64,000 bases of DNA from Cytobacillus sp. NJ13 (lineage in GTDB: Bacteria > Bacillota > Bacilli > Bacillales > Cytobacillaceae). This document shows positions 45,573 through 53,883 of this stretch, in pieces. The notes beneath the pieces are model-generated. The model ran no database searches. It was not told the DNA's origin and was given only the letters and a program-made list of their open reading frames with translations. The stretch lies in NCBI GenBank assembly GCA_030348385.1, contig JAUCFP010000006.1, positions 3,933,501-3,997,500 of the forward strand. Reading direction: 5' to 3'. Within the stretch, counting starts at the first letter, position 1. Each line of letters begins with the position of its first letter. The position numbers were made by a program, and so were the translations under genes.

Positions 45573-45607
45573 AATCCTCTTTCACTTTAAGTGAAAGAGG
45601 ATTCTCT
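45573..45607 (-). terminator. Intrinsic terminator of the LCP gene
   Basis: AATCCTCTTTCACTT and its exact complement, 15 bp, flank a single-base loop just after the minus-strand stop codon; T residues follow on the minus strand. Confidence 0.8.
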
Positions 45608-46537
45608 TTAATTAAGCTCTAAATGAGTTTTTAATTCATTCTGAACGCGCTGTTTTTCCTCATCCGGGACCATTAGGTAATAGACTTTATCAATTTTTGT
45701 TCCAGAACCTTTGATAGACATTTGTTCAACAGATTTTGCTGCTGCCCGATAGTTTTTCTGGATATCCACCATTTCATTGAATTTCATATTGGTTTTAATA
45801 TTATTGCCGAGAGCTGTGAATATTTCATCATAGTTTGTTAAAGAGGATAAGCTTGCACCTTCTTTAAGCACCCCTTGGATTACCTCACGCTGCCTAAGCT
45901 GGCGGCCAAAGTCACCTCTCGGGTCGTCATATCTCATTCTGGAGAACTTTAATGCCTTTTCTCCATTTAAAGTTAACTGTCCTTTTGTAAAATGAACACC
46001 TTCATAAGTGAAATCTAAATCATTATTCACTGTTACTCCGCCAACGGCATCAACAATATCCTTAAAGCCTTCCATGTTGATTTGCATATAGTAATCAATA
46101 GGGATGTCAAGGAAGTTCTCTACAGTATTCATGGACATCTCAACGCCGCCGAATGCATAGGCATGGTTAATCTTATCGTCAAAACCTTTTCCAATAATTT
46201 CTGTCCTTGTATCACGCGGAATACTAAGCATTTTAACTGAGTTTTGGTTTGGGTTAACGCTTAGAACAATCATGGAATCCGAGCGGCCGCGGTCTCCCTC
46301 GCGCTCATCGACACCAAGCATCAATACAGAGAAAGGTTCCTTCTTCTCCAGCGTAATTTGCTCTGTCCGCTTTTCGGACTTCTCTCTTTCTATCGGTTCA
46401 TGCATTGTTTCTACTGCACTTGTTAATGATTTATATACGGTATAACCATATACTCCTGTGCCGATTAATATTAACAAAATCAAAATTCCGGTCACACGGA
46501 GCCAGGTTCGTTTTTTCTTTTTATTCTCTGACCTCAT
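45608..46537 (-). CDS. LytR-CpsA-Psr (LCP) family glycopolymer ligase
   Basis: The ATG at 46537 has GTGGAGGGAACAACA upstream, so that ATG rather than the GTG at 46552 is the start (309 residues). A basic N-terminus and one transmembrane helix (about 15-36) precede the extracellular LCP domain with SVLMLGVDERE, RSDSMIVLSV, SIPRDTRTEI and the RMRYDDPRGDFGRQLRQREV block, containing the conserved Arg/Asp residues that bind the polyprenyl diphosphate. LCP enzymes transfer undecaprenyl-linked polymers (teichoic acid, capsule) to peptidoglycan. It is the obvious candidate to attach one of the two polysaccharides of this window. Confidence 0.92.
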   Translation of the reverse strand: MRSENKKKKRTWLRVTGILILLILIGTGVYGYTVYKSLTSAVETMHEPIEREKSEKRTEQITLEKKEPFSVLMLGVDEREGDRGRSDSMIVLSVNPNQNSVKMLSIPRDTRTEIIGKGFDDKINHAYAFGGVEMSMNTVENFLDIPIDYYMQINMEGFKDIVDAVGGVTVNNDLDFTYEGVHFTKGQLTLNGEKALKFSRMRYDDPRGDFGRQLRQREVIQGVLKEGASLSSLTNYDEIFTALGNNIKTNMKFNEMVDIQKNYRAAAKSVEQMSIKGSGTKIDKVYYLMVPDEEKQRVQNELKTHLELN

Positions 46538-46958
46538 TGTTGTTCCCTCCACATAAATTTACAAAAAGTTACATCATAGATAATAGAATATCAGAATTCT
46601 ATTAAATTTGATACTGAAATTTTATTCTGGGGGAAAAAACTATATGAATAAAGTCATAGTTTGATTCCTCCTTTAATAATAGACGAAAGGGAGGGGCAGT
46701 TAGTTGCAAAAAATAGAGGTGGCTCTAAAGCCATCTCTCATCTTGTAGAAAACCTTTTATATAAAAAATAGAGATTAGTAAAAGGGGATTTCTAATTGTT
46801 TCATTTATCCTAAACCACTATCGGCTGTGAATATTATGGCAATTGACACGTGAATGAAATATTTTTGTAATAAAAATGAAATATTTTTGGTAATTTTTGA
46901 AACATTTTCTTTTTGTGATCGTCTAAATATTGAATGATTAAAAGGGAGAGATGTTTAA
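46538..46958. other. Intergenic region with a minus-strand hairpin
   Basis: The 421 bases hold no gene. AGAGGTGGCT and AGCCATCTCT (46715-46738) form a 10-bp hairpin; read on the minus strand it is followed by ATTTTTT, so it resembles a terminator for leftward transcription although no minus-strand gene remains to its right. Confidence 0.5.
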
Positions 46959-47657
46959 ATGAAAAGTAAATTGTATTCTATTATTTTTATGGCATTATTT
47001 TTATTAATTGCTGGTGCATTTTATTATGAAGGGGCACCAGAGAACGTAGCTGCTAATCAGGAACCTGATTTATCAAATGAATCCATGCAGCTTGAAATAG
47101 GCTCAATGGATGAAAAAAATCTAGAATCGGAAAAAGCTGAAAACCCTAAAGAAATTCAAAAGGAAATAACTAAAAAACATGAGGAAAAAGAAGTTTTAAA
47201 TAAGGAAATAAAAGAAACAAATGAAGAAAAAGAAAATGAAAAGGTTATTGAAACCGATACTGAACCTATTGTCGAGGAGGAAGATGTATTAGAAGACTCA
47301 ATTAAAATTGGCGGATATCAGTATGTGAACTTTATGGACGTTGCAAAATTTCAACATTTAATTAACGTTGCAAACAAATATGATTCAAAACTTTATGCAG
47401 TACCTAATACTGATCTTTTTGCCATTGTAAAAAATGGTGAACCTATTTTTCATAAGAGCACGGGATTCTCTTCCACACCATTAAATTCTTCTGCACTTCT
47501 TAAAGATGTATTCAATGGAGATGGTTTTATCTATAAAGGCATTTCAGAGAATATTGATTTTGTTTCAGAAACAAGTGCAAAAGTTACAGTTGAATTTGAA
47601 CAAAGACAAGGTTATACCATTTATCAAAAAGATGGATGGATTGTGGTGTCTTGGTAA
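46959..47657 (+). CDS. Secreted or membrane-anchored protein, unknown family
   Basis: The 232-residue protein begins at ATG after AAAGGGAGAG. A hydrophobic N-terminal segment (about 5-24) acts as signal or anchor. Residues 35-115 are extremely rich in Glu and Lys, predicting an extended or coiled linker. The C-terminal 115 residues (GGYQYVNFMDVAKFQHLINVA through GWIVVSW) form a compact conserved domain, since a decayed paralogue of the same domain exists at 35.19-35.46 kb. I do not recognise the family. A lipoprotein gene follows 53 bases later and may be co-transcribed. Confidence 0.68.
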   Translation: MKSKLYSIIFMALFLLIAGAFYYEGAPENVAANQEPDLSNESMQLEIGSMDEKNLESEKAENPKEIQKEITKKHEEKEVLNKEIKETNEEKENEKVIETDTEPIVEEEDVLEDSIKIGGYQYVNFMDVAKFQHLINVANKYDSKLYAVPNTDLFAIVKNGEPIFHKSTGFSSTPLNSSALLKDVFNGDGFIYKGISENIDFVSETSAKVTVEFEQRQGYTIYQKDGWIVVSW

Positions 47658-47710
47658 TTTAGTAATATGAAAAGTCCTATATGTAATGTATCTAGAAAGG
47701 AAGTCATTTC

Positions 47711-48346
47711 ATGAAAAAATTGTTTGCAATATTAACTCTTCTTATATTTTTAGTCGGATGTAACAGTGAAACAGTTTCTGAAAAAAATGAAAGCGGTACT
47801 GAAACCGATGATATAACAGTAGAGAAAAGTTCAGAAAGTTTAACAAATAATCAAGAAGATAAAAGTAATGATGTAAAAAAAAATAGCAGTACTGTAGAAA
47901 TGGAAAGCCAAGAACAAAAAGATAGCCAGCAAGAATCAAAAAGTAAAGCAGAAGATAAAAATGTAAGTAATGACATAGATAAGAATATAGGAATTAAGGA
48001 AATATACATGGAAAAACTCAATGACATTGAAAAAGCAGCAACTGAAATACGTCAAAAAGATGATGATACGACATTAGGAATGACCAAATCCGAAGAAGTA
48101 ATTTTAGCAAAATGGGATCAAATTTTAAATGAAATTTATCAAGTACTGGAAAAGCAACTTTCTACAACTGAAATGGAAAAGCTAAGAGTGGAACAAAGAA
48201 AGTGGATCGCCTATAGAGATGACACAGCAAAAGAAGCAGCAAAGAAATATGAAGGAGGAACAATGGAATCGCTGGAATATATAGCCTCTCAAACAGGGAC
48301 AACGAAAGAGAGAAGCTATGATTTAGTTGAGAGTTACATGAATTAA
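47711..48346 (+). CDS. Lipoprotein with an LprI-type (DUF1311) domain
   Basis: The 211-residue product starts at ATG after AGAAAGGAAG. A signal sequence ends in a lipobox (FLVGC, Cys17). A long Ser/Glu/Lys/Asp-rich linker (about 20-95) leads to a helical domain (about 98-205) with EKLRVEQRKWIAYRDDTAKEAA, the signature of the LprI/DUF1311 family. Some members inhibit lysozyme in Gram-negatives and mycobacteria; the role in Bacillaceae is not established. It lacks most of the cysteines seen in other family members. Confidence 0.8.
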   Translation: MKKLFAILTLLIFLVGCNSETVSEKNESGTETDDITVEKSSESLTNNQEDKSNDVKKNSSTVEMESQEQKDSQQESKSKAEDKNVSNDIDKNIGIKEIYMEKLNDIEKAATEIRQKDDDTTLGMTKSEEVILAKWDQILNEIYQVLEKQLSTTEMEKLRVEQRKWIAYRDDTAKEAAKKYEGGTMESLEYIASQTGTTKERSYDLVESYMN

Positions 48347-48471
48347 TTTTATTATTTGCAAGAGGGGATATTTCATTTGCTTGCATAAATATTATTGGGC
48401 ATGGTTGTAAAATGTGCAGGGGAAGTTAGTGAGAATAATACTAGAAAGTATTGCATAAAAGGGTGATCAAT

Positions 48472-49644
48472 ATGGGAATATCAACCGCTCCCCCAAAAAC
48501 AATCGTGATTGGTGGCGGGTTAGGTGGACTTTCAGCAGCAAATGCATTGCAGCAGTTAGGCTTGGACGTTTCTGTATACGAGAAAACTGCGGAACTAAAG
48601 GAATTGGGTGCAGGAATTGTTTTGGCTGCAAATGCTATGAAGGCATTGGATAAGCTGGGTATAGGTGAACAGGTTCGCAAAATAGGGGCTCCCGTTAAAA
48701 AAGCAGAAATACGGACTTGGGATGGAAAACTGCTGGTTGATTTACCGGTTCATGAACAGGCAAAACAATATGGGACATACAGTTATTTAATTCATCGGGC
48801 AGATTTACAAAGCATTTTATATCAAAATTTAAAGCCGGGTACTGTCATTTTAGGGAAAAAGCTTATTAGCAGAGAACAGGATACATTGAAAATCAGGGCG
48901 ATATTTGAGAAAGAGGAGGTTGTCGAAGGTGGTCTTTTAATCGGTGCCGACGGAGTTCATTCCCAAGTAAGGAGATTGTTAGTTGGCTCAACACCTATTC
49001 GTTATTCTGGGTTTACTGCTATTCGCGGCATATCTCATTTTGATGATGTGCGCTTTCCCATTGAACTGGGAGGTGGTTTTGAGGCTTGGGGACCCGGTAA
49101 AAGGTTCGGATTCTCTCATTTGGGTAAAGGTCGAATTTTTTGGTTTGCAGCTATCAATACCCCAGAGGGAACATTGAAGATTACACAAAACAGGAAAAAA
49201 GCTGCTTTGGAGCATTTTAAGGGATGGTGGGGACCTATAGAAGATGTCATTGAGTCCACTAAGGAAACAAATATTCTCGCTCATGAAATTTTTGATAGAA
49301 AACCGATTAAATCATGGAGTCAAGGAAGGGCTATTTTACTTGGGGACGCGGCTCATCCGATGCTGCCGAATTTGGGGCAAGGGGGAGCCCAGGCTTTAGA
49401 AGATGCTATAGTATTATCACGCTGCATTGAGAAACATCCAGAAAACATTCAACAAGCTTTTAGGGATTATGAAAAAATGAGAATTCCTCGAACCACACAA
49501 ATTGTACGGGGATCTAGAGTTATGGGCAGATTTATGCAGCTTGAGAACCCTGCTGCAATCCAATTCAGAAACCTTCTGCTGAGTGCAATGCCTGGCTCAA
49601 TTCAAATTAAGCGCTTAGAATGGTTGATTGGGTATGAGGTGTAA
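48472..49644 (+). CDS. FAD-dependent monooxygenase (salicylate hydroxylase-like)
   Basis: The ATG at 48472 is preceded by AAAGGGTGATCA, favouring it over the TTG at 48451. The 390-residue enzyme has the FAD Rossmann motif GGGLGGLSAANAL near the N-terminus, the GADGVHSQVR motif in the middle and GDAAHPMLPNLGQGG, which binds the FAD ribityl phosphate. This set defines group A flavoprotein hydroxylases that use NAD(P)H and oxygen on aromatic or polyene substrates. Substrate is unknown. It is a single, metabolic gene among surface genes, with its own terminator-like hairpin downstream. Confidence 0.88.
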   Translation: MGISTAPPKTIVIGGGLGGLSAANALQQLGLDVSVYEKTAELKELGAGIVLAANAMKALDKLGIGEQVRKIGAPVKKAEIRTWDGKLLVDLPVHEQAKQYGTYSYLIHRADLQSILYQNLKPGTVILGKKLISREQDTLKIRAIFEKEEVVEGGLLIGADGVHSQVRRLLVGSTPIRYSGFTAIRGISHFDDVRFPIELGGGFEAWGPGKRFGFSHLGKGRIFWFAAINTPEGTLKITQNRKKAALEHFKGWWGPIEDVIESTKETNILAHEIFDRKPIKSWSQGRAILLGDAAHPMLPNLGQGGAQALEDAIVLSRCIEKHPENIQQAFRDYEKMRIPRTTQIVRGSRVMGRFMQLENPAAIQFRNLLLSAMPGSIQIKRLEWLIGYEV

Positions 49645-49749
49645 GAAGGTTTGATAACTGCGGAAGATACGGTTGATATATGTGTTTATCTGCAACCCAT
49701 TCACTATAATATTGTTCTCTTTTTCGAGATATGATAACTATTAAATATG

Positions 49750-49781
49750 ACAACCCCCACTTTTACAGAAGTGGGGGTTGT
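49750..49781. terminator. Hairpin terminator between convergent genes
   Basis: ACAACCCCCACTT pairs perfectly with AAGTGGGGGTTGT around a six-base loop, between the monooxygenase and the minus-strand CWB2-transglycosylase genes. It lacks a long T-run but lies where both transcripts should end. Confidence 0.7.
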
Positions 49782-49809
49782 CTGGTCTCAGAGATGCACA
49801 AAGCTATCT

Positions 49810-51627
49810 CTATCTTTCTATCATTTTTCCAAGTTCATTCTCAATACCAACCACTGACTTACCGCCAAGGAATTGGAAGTGATCGTACTTTTTCTCCAGA
49901 ATTGTCGTTTTAATAGGATCTTTAATGGAAGCTGGCGGTGTTAACAGAAGGTGTGAGTTCTTTTTAGCTGCCAGAACTGCTCCTGTTAAAGCATCTGCAA
50001 AATTATAGCCGGTGGCTACAAAGGCTTGTTCACTGCCCATTTCTAAATTCCTTATAATATCGGCGTTTGTTCCAAAACGATCTGTTCCTCTGAAACGGAC
50101 AGTGTTTAGGTTAGCGATCGCATTATCACTGATAACACCAAAGCCGCCAGCAACAAGCGTTTTGCTAAAGCCCTTCAGGATAGTCGCTGTCGCGGCAGGA
50201 ATTTTATTCGTCTCAGTTAAAAGAATAGGATATCCGTTCCTGGCTGCATAAGGAGCAATCGCAAGTGCGTCTGGGAAGTTGCGTCCATATGCAAGGACGG
50301 CCTTATCTCCCTTATTAGGCATATGCATAGCAATTTCATTTGCCGTTTCAAATCTGGTTTTGCCGCCGAGACGGCTAATTTCCAAAATTCCTAGTTGTTT
50401 AAGTTCAGTTTCTACATTTCTGCTTACAGCACCGGTACCGCCAAGGATATAGGCTTTTTTGGGCTTCAATCTTCTAATCTCGGCTTTTGTTGAATCTGGT
50501 AAGCTATTAACCTTAGTTAATAGCATTGGTGCATCCAGCTGATAGGCTAGCGGAGTCCCGGCTAGTGCATCAGGAAAATCTTCTCCATAGGCAAGCACAA
50601 CTGTGTCTGCACCATCCTTCCAACCTTCCTGAGATATGGAAACCGCTGTATCATAACGGGTTTTTCCGTATAATCTTTTGCCAAGATGCTTGAGGTCACT
50701 TGAGGCAGTATAAGCCGTTCTGCCATCCTGCATCTCTACTTTATACCAGACGTATTGCCGGAACCGCATCTTGTCATCAGCTAATCCATATTTGTTTGAT
50801 TGATCATAAGCAAATGATTTATCCAGTACTCTCACAGCTTCTCTTTCGCCTGATGGAAGATCCTTCAGCGATTTTGATAAACTGGAGGGAGCCTCCCGGA
50901 AGTTCGCGCTATCCGCGGAAAGCAAGATATCATTTTGTGTAAATTTATGCTCTGTCTTATGCAGCAGATGCTCAGGAATTTCATAACGATCCTTTTTGAA
51001 GATTAAAAGGTGATCTGGTTCACCGCTATATTCGAAATCCTCAGGCTTAAAGTCAAATGGAATCGGCTGAATATCCATTCCAATATAAAAGGAATCGTTC
51101 ATTAACCTAAAGAACTTTTCCTGATAAGCATCTTCATTTCTGCTTCCATCTGTTGTTAATTTTAATGGGCTATTTTCCTCAACTCTGCCGTTATAAGCTA
51201 GAATAGCAAAATACCAGCTTTCGAGAATGTCACGGTCATTATTATTTAAGGTTGGCAGTTTGCCATCAACACCGCGAAATTTCTCATCAAGCTTTTGCAA
51301 ACCGGCATTAATATTGTATTCGATGTCAGTCTTTAATAGTTCTTCATTAAATCTGTCATCATTTGTTACCTGCATAATGCCGATTCCGCCATCAGGCGCT
51401 ACATATGGTTTTCCGTCCTTAAATTGGTTCCATCCGCTTTCCTGATAGGCGAGTGTTTTAGCGATTTCTGGCGGGATATTCTTTGCCAGAGCCGCTTCTG
51501 TTAGCAGCTTGTTAGTCTCATAGTATGTAGGAATTTCATAAGTTTCTTCAGCCATGCTTGTCGCAGGGCTGAAAGATCCAAAAAACAGGCTAAATACAAG
51601 TAAAAAAGGTACAGCTTTTTTAACCAT
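49810..51627 (-). CDS. CWB2 triplet fused to a lytic-transglycosylase-like domain
   Basis: The ATG at 51627 has GGCGGAGGAGA immediately upstream and gives a proper signal peptide (MVKKAVPFLLVFSLFFGS), so longer starts are rejected; the product is 605 residues. Residues 40-160 resemble a soluble-lytic-transglycosylase fold with the catalytic-type Glu63 in AYQESGWNQ and GGIGIMQVT. A linker including an SH3-like segment (about 265-335) precedes three CWB2 repeats (about 340-605). It should bind the wall polymer and cut glycan strands, complementing the CWB2-M23 protein that cuts peptides. Confidence 0.85.
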   Translation of the reverse strand: MVKKAVPFLLVFSLFFGSFSPATSMAEETYEIPTYYETNKLLTEAALAKNIPPEIAKTLAYQESGWNQFKDGKPYVAPDGGIGIMQVTNDDRFNEELLKTDIEYNINAGLQKLDEKFRGVDGKLPTLNNNDRDILESWYFAILAYNGRVEENSPLKLTTDGSRNEDAYQEKFFRLMNDSFYIGMDIQPIPFDFKPEDFEYSGEPDHLLIFKKDRYEIPEHLLHKTEHKFTQNDILLSADSANFREAPSSLSKSLKDLPSGEREAVRVLDKSFAYDQSNKYGLADDKMRFRQYVWYKVEMQDGRTAYTASSDLKHLGKRLYGKTRYDTAVSISQEGWKDGADTVVLAYGEDFPDALAGTPLAYQLDAPMLLTKVNSLPDSTKAEIRRLKPKKAYILGGTGAVSRNVETELKQLGILEISRLGGKTRFETANEIAMHMPNKGDKAVLAYGRNFPDALAIAPYAARNGYPILLTETNKIPAATATILKGFSKTLVAGGFGVISDNAIANLNTVRFRGTDRFGTNADIIRNLEMGSEQAFVATGYNFADALTGAVLAAKKNSHLLLTPPASIKDPIKTTILEKKYDHFQFLGGKSVVGIENELGKMIER

Positions 51628-51713
51628 TCTCCTCCGCCTTTCAATAGTCTCTCTATAAAATCCTACCATTCTTTTAAAACCAAAATCCACAAATATATGA
51701 CAAATTTCTCCTT

Positions 51714-52442
51714 TTACTGATGCCATCTGCTTTCCAGGTATGTATTTGCATTTTCAAAATAGTCTGTTACTGAGATTTGCCCGATCTGAAATTTGCCTTC
51801 CTCAGGGGACCACTCGCTATAAGCATCCAAAGCGGTTTTGTACTTCTCCGCATGTTCCTCACTTATTTCATCTTTGCCTGTATAGGATAAATTTTCGAAT
51901 TGCTGAATGGGGATATGGTAATAACCTGCCTTTTTAATTGTCCCTTCTTTTTGCAGGGCCTTTAAAGCCTTACCAGTTGAAGCGTGGTCCGGATGTGGGT
52001 CATGATAAGTCATCACATGATGGGTCGCACCAGGGTAGTCCTTTTCCATATCAATCATGATTTCTTTTACCATATCAGGCGTAAATTCAGCATCCGGCAA
52101 ATCGTAAATATGGATGTTTTCAGGTTTCACCCCCATTGCCTCTACGGATTTTTTAAACTCCTTAATCCTGGCCTCGCCAAATTCCTCCGGAGAAATGTTA
52201 TCATATCCCTCTTCCTGAAGCTTTGTGTTCACCTTATGATAGGCACTGCTGGCCAGTCCTTTGGACAGCAATATGACAATGACATTTTTATCTTCTTCCA
52301 CTGCCTTTATAATCGACCCTCCCATGCTTAATACTTCGTCATCTGCATGGGGAGAATAAAAAATAACTGTTTCTTTTTTAAACAAGAAATATCCGCCAAT
52401 AAATAATGCTATGATTAAAAATATACTTATCAATCGTTTCAA
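51714..52442 (-). CDS. PIG-L/LmbE-family deacetylase, membrane-anchored
   Basis: The 242-residue protein starts at TTG with AAAGAGGAC upstream. One N-terminal helix (about 4-21) anchors it outside the cell. The PIG-L domain begins with SPHADDE (His32, Asp34, Asp35 region) and continues to HDPHPDH, together forming the zinc site. Such enzymes remove N-acetyl groups from GlcNAc-containing molecules. With polysaccharide loci on both sides, surface glycan or glycolipid deacetylation is plausible. It lies just upstream, on the same strand, of the CWB2-transglycosylase gene, and they may share a transcript. Confidence 0.85.
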   Translation of the reverse strand: MKRLISIFLIIALFIGGYFLFKKETVIFYSPHADDEVLSMGGSIIKAVEEDKNVIVILLSKGLASSAYHKVNTKLQEEGYDNISPEEFGEARIKEFKKSVEAMGVKPENIHIYDLPDAEFTPDMVKEIMIDMEKDYPGATHHVMTYHDPHPDHASTGKALKALQKEGTIKKAGYYHIPIQQFENLSYTGKDEISEEHAEKYKTALDAYSEWSPEEGKFQIGQISVTDYFENANTYLESRWHQ

Positions 52443-52525
52443 GAAAAGTCCTCTTTTCTGCGTTTTTTTCCATGAAGTATTATATCATATAACAGTAATG
52501 ACATTTGCTAGAAAGGACATTGTTT

Positions 52526-53638
52526 ATGGAACGTGCATTAAAGGAAACACCGAAAAAAAGAAGATTTCGCTCCCTTGATATAACAAGGGGACTGATTGTA
52601 TTGCTGTCTGTGTTTTTATTTCATATTCCGGCAGGAGGATACGAGTATCTCCGCCATGCCAGATGGTACGATATTACAATCATGGACTATATATTGCCTG
52701 GATTTATAACCGTTTTTGGAGTAGGGATGGCTTTTGCCTATCATCGCGGCGTTAACTGGAGCAAGCTCATTAAGAGAACTATACGGTTAATAATCTATGG
52801 ATTAATCTTTAATATGATTGTCGATTGGAAAGTTGATTTATCTACTATACGCATTACAGGGGTACTTCAATTATATGGAGTTCTTGGGCTGCTTGCAGTT
52901 ATTATCTCCACTCTCGTAAAATCATGGCGATTGCTTATCCCTGTTGTTGCTTTCATCCTGCTTATTCATGGATATATTTTATTCTCATTTAGCCAAAGCT
53001 GTACGGACGGACTTTTGCAGCCGGACTGCAATCCGTCAGGCATCATTGATGTTGCCGTATTCGGCGCTGAACATTTGTATCATCAGGGAAAAATGGGGTA
53101 TGACCCAGAAGGTTTTATGACGGTAATAGGGGCTCTATCGAATGTGCTCCTGGGCATAATAGCGGGAAAAATTTTGTTGGAAAAGCGTGATAAGGGAGCC
53201 TGGAAAGAATTAATTCTTTTTGGAGCAGTTGTATTGCTTCTTTCTTATGCAGCTTCAAACTTCTTGCCTTTTAATAAAAAAATCTGGACTCCTTCATTTG
53301 CGATGCTGACAGCTGGAAGCGTAATTACTGTATTCGCCTTTATCCATCTGATATTTGATCAGCTAAGAAATACGAAAAAAACTATATTTTCATGGTATAT
53401 AGAAGCGTTTGGCCGAAATAGCTTCCTCATTTATTTTGGCAAGTTTATCGTTTATTCATTCCTGGCCCGCATAATGATTGATGCTGGAGGGGAAGAGGTG
53501 TCTTTTTCGGCCTGGCTATTAAGTAAAATGGACCTGATCACCCAATATCCGCAGCTTGCCTATGCCGGCGTGATGCTTTTAGCCTGGTCTGCTGTGGCTA
53601 TTATTCTCCACTTGAAAAAGTGGTATGTGAAGGCTTAA
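52526..53638 (+). CDS. HGSNAT/DUF1624-like multi-helix membrane protein
   Basis: The ATG at 52526 follows GAAAGGACATTG; an upstream start at 52505 lacks a site. The 370-residue protein has about ten transmembrane helices and the opening motif RSLDITRGLIVLLSVFLFH with the DITRG pattern of heparan-alpha-glucosaminide acetyltransferase-like proteins. These are thought to carry acetyl groups across membranes to sugars outside. Its divergent neighbour encodes a deacetylase, so the two may set the acetylation state of a surface glycan; that is inference. Confidence 0.72.
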   Translation: MERALKETPKKRRFRSLDITRGLIVLLSVFLFHIPAGGYEYLRHARWYDITIMDYILPGFITVFGVGMAFAYHRGVNWSKLIKRTIRLIIYGLIFNMIVDWKVDLSTIRITGVLQLYGVLGLLAVIISTLVKSWRLLIPVVAFILLIHGYILFSFSQSCTDGLLQPDCNPSGIIDVAVFGAEHLYHQGKMGYDPEGFMTVIGALSNVLLGIIAGKILLEKRDKGAWKELILFGAVVLLLSYAASNFLPFNKKIWTPSFAMLTAGSVITVFAFIHLIFDQLRNTKKTIFSWYIEAFGRNSFLIYFGKFIVYSFLARIMIDAGGEEVSFSAWLLSKMDLITQYPQLAYAGVMLLAWSAVAIILHLKKWYVKA

Positions 53639-53657
53639 TGACTATAAAAAATAGGAG

Positions 53658-53692
53658 AAAAGGAGACCTTGTCATTAGTGTCTCCTTTTTTT
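53658..53692 (+). terminator. Intrinsic terminator after the HGSNAT-like gene
   Basis: AAAAGGAGAC pairs with GTCTCCTTTT around a 12-base loop and runs into further T residues. Confidence 0.85.
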
Positions 53693-53883
53693 GTATCGAA
53701 AGTAATAGGTTTAATATTTAGAACTATCTAAATATTGATTGACTAACAATCTAGCAATTTGTAAAATATAACTATTAATACCAATTTTGTAAAAGGAGGC
53801 AGGTCTTGTCTTAGGAATATTGTACTAGGGTCAATTGTACATAGCATTCTTATAATCTAAAGGATAATGGGGGAAGAAAAAAG

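Noticed and set aside
46959..48346. Toxin-antitoxin or immunity pair from two adjacent small secreted-protein genes
   Set aside because: Both are exported (signal/anchor and lipobox), sizes are too large for a classic pair, and one is an LprI-domain lipoprotein.
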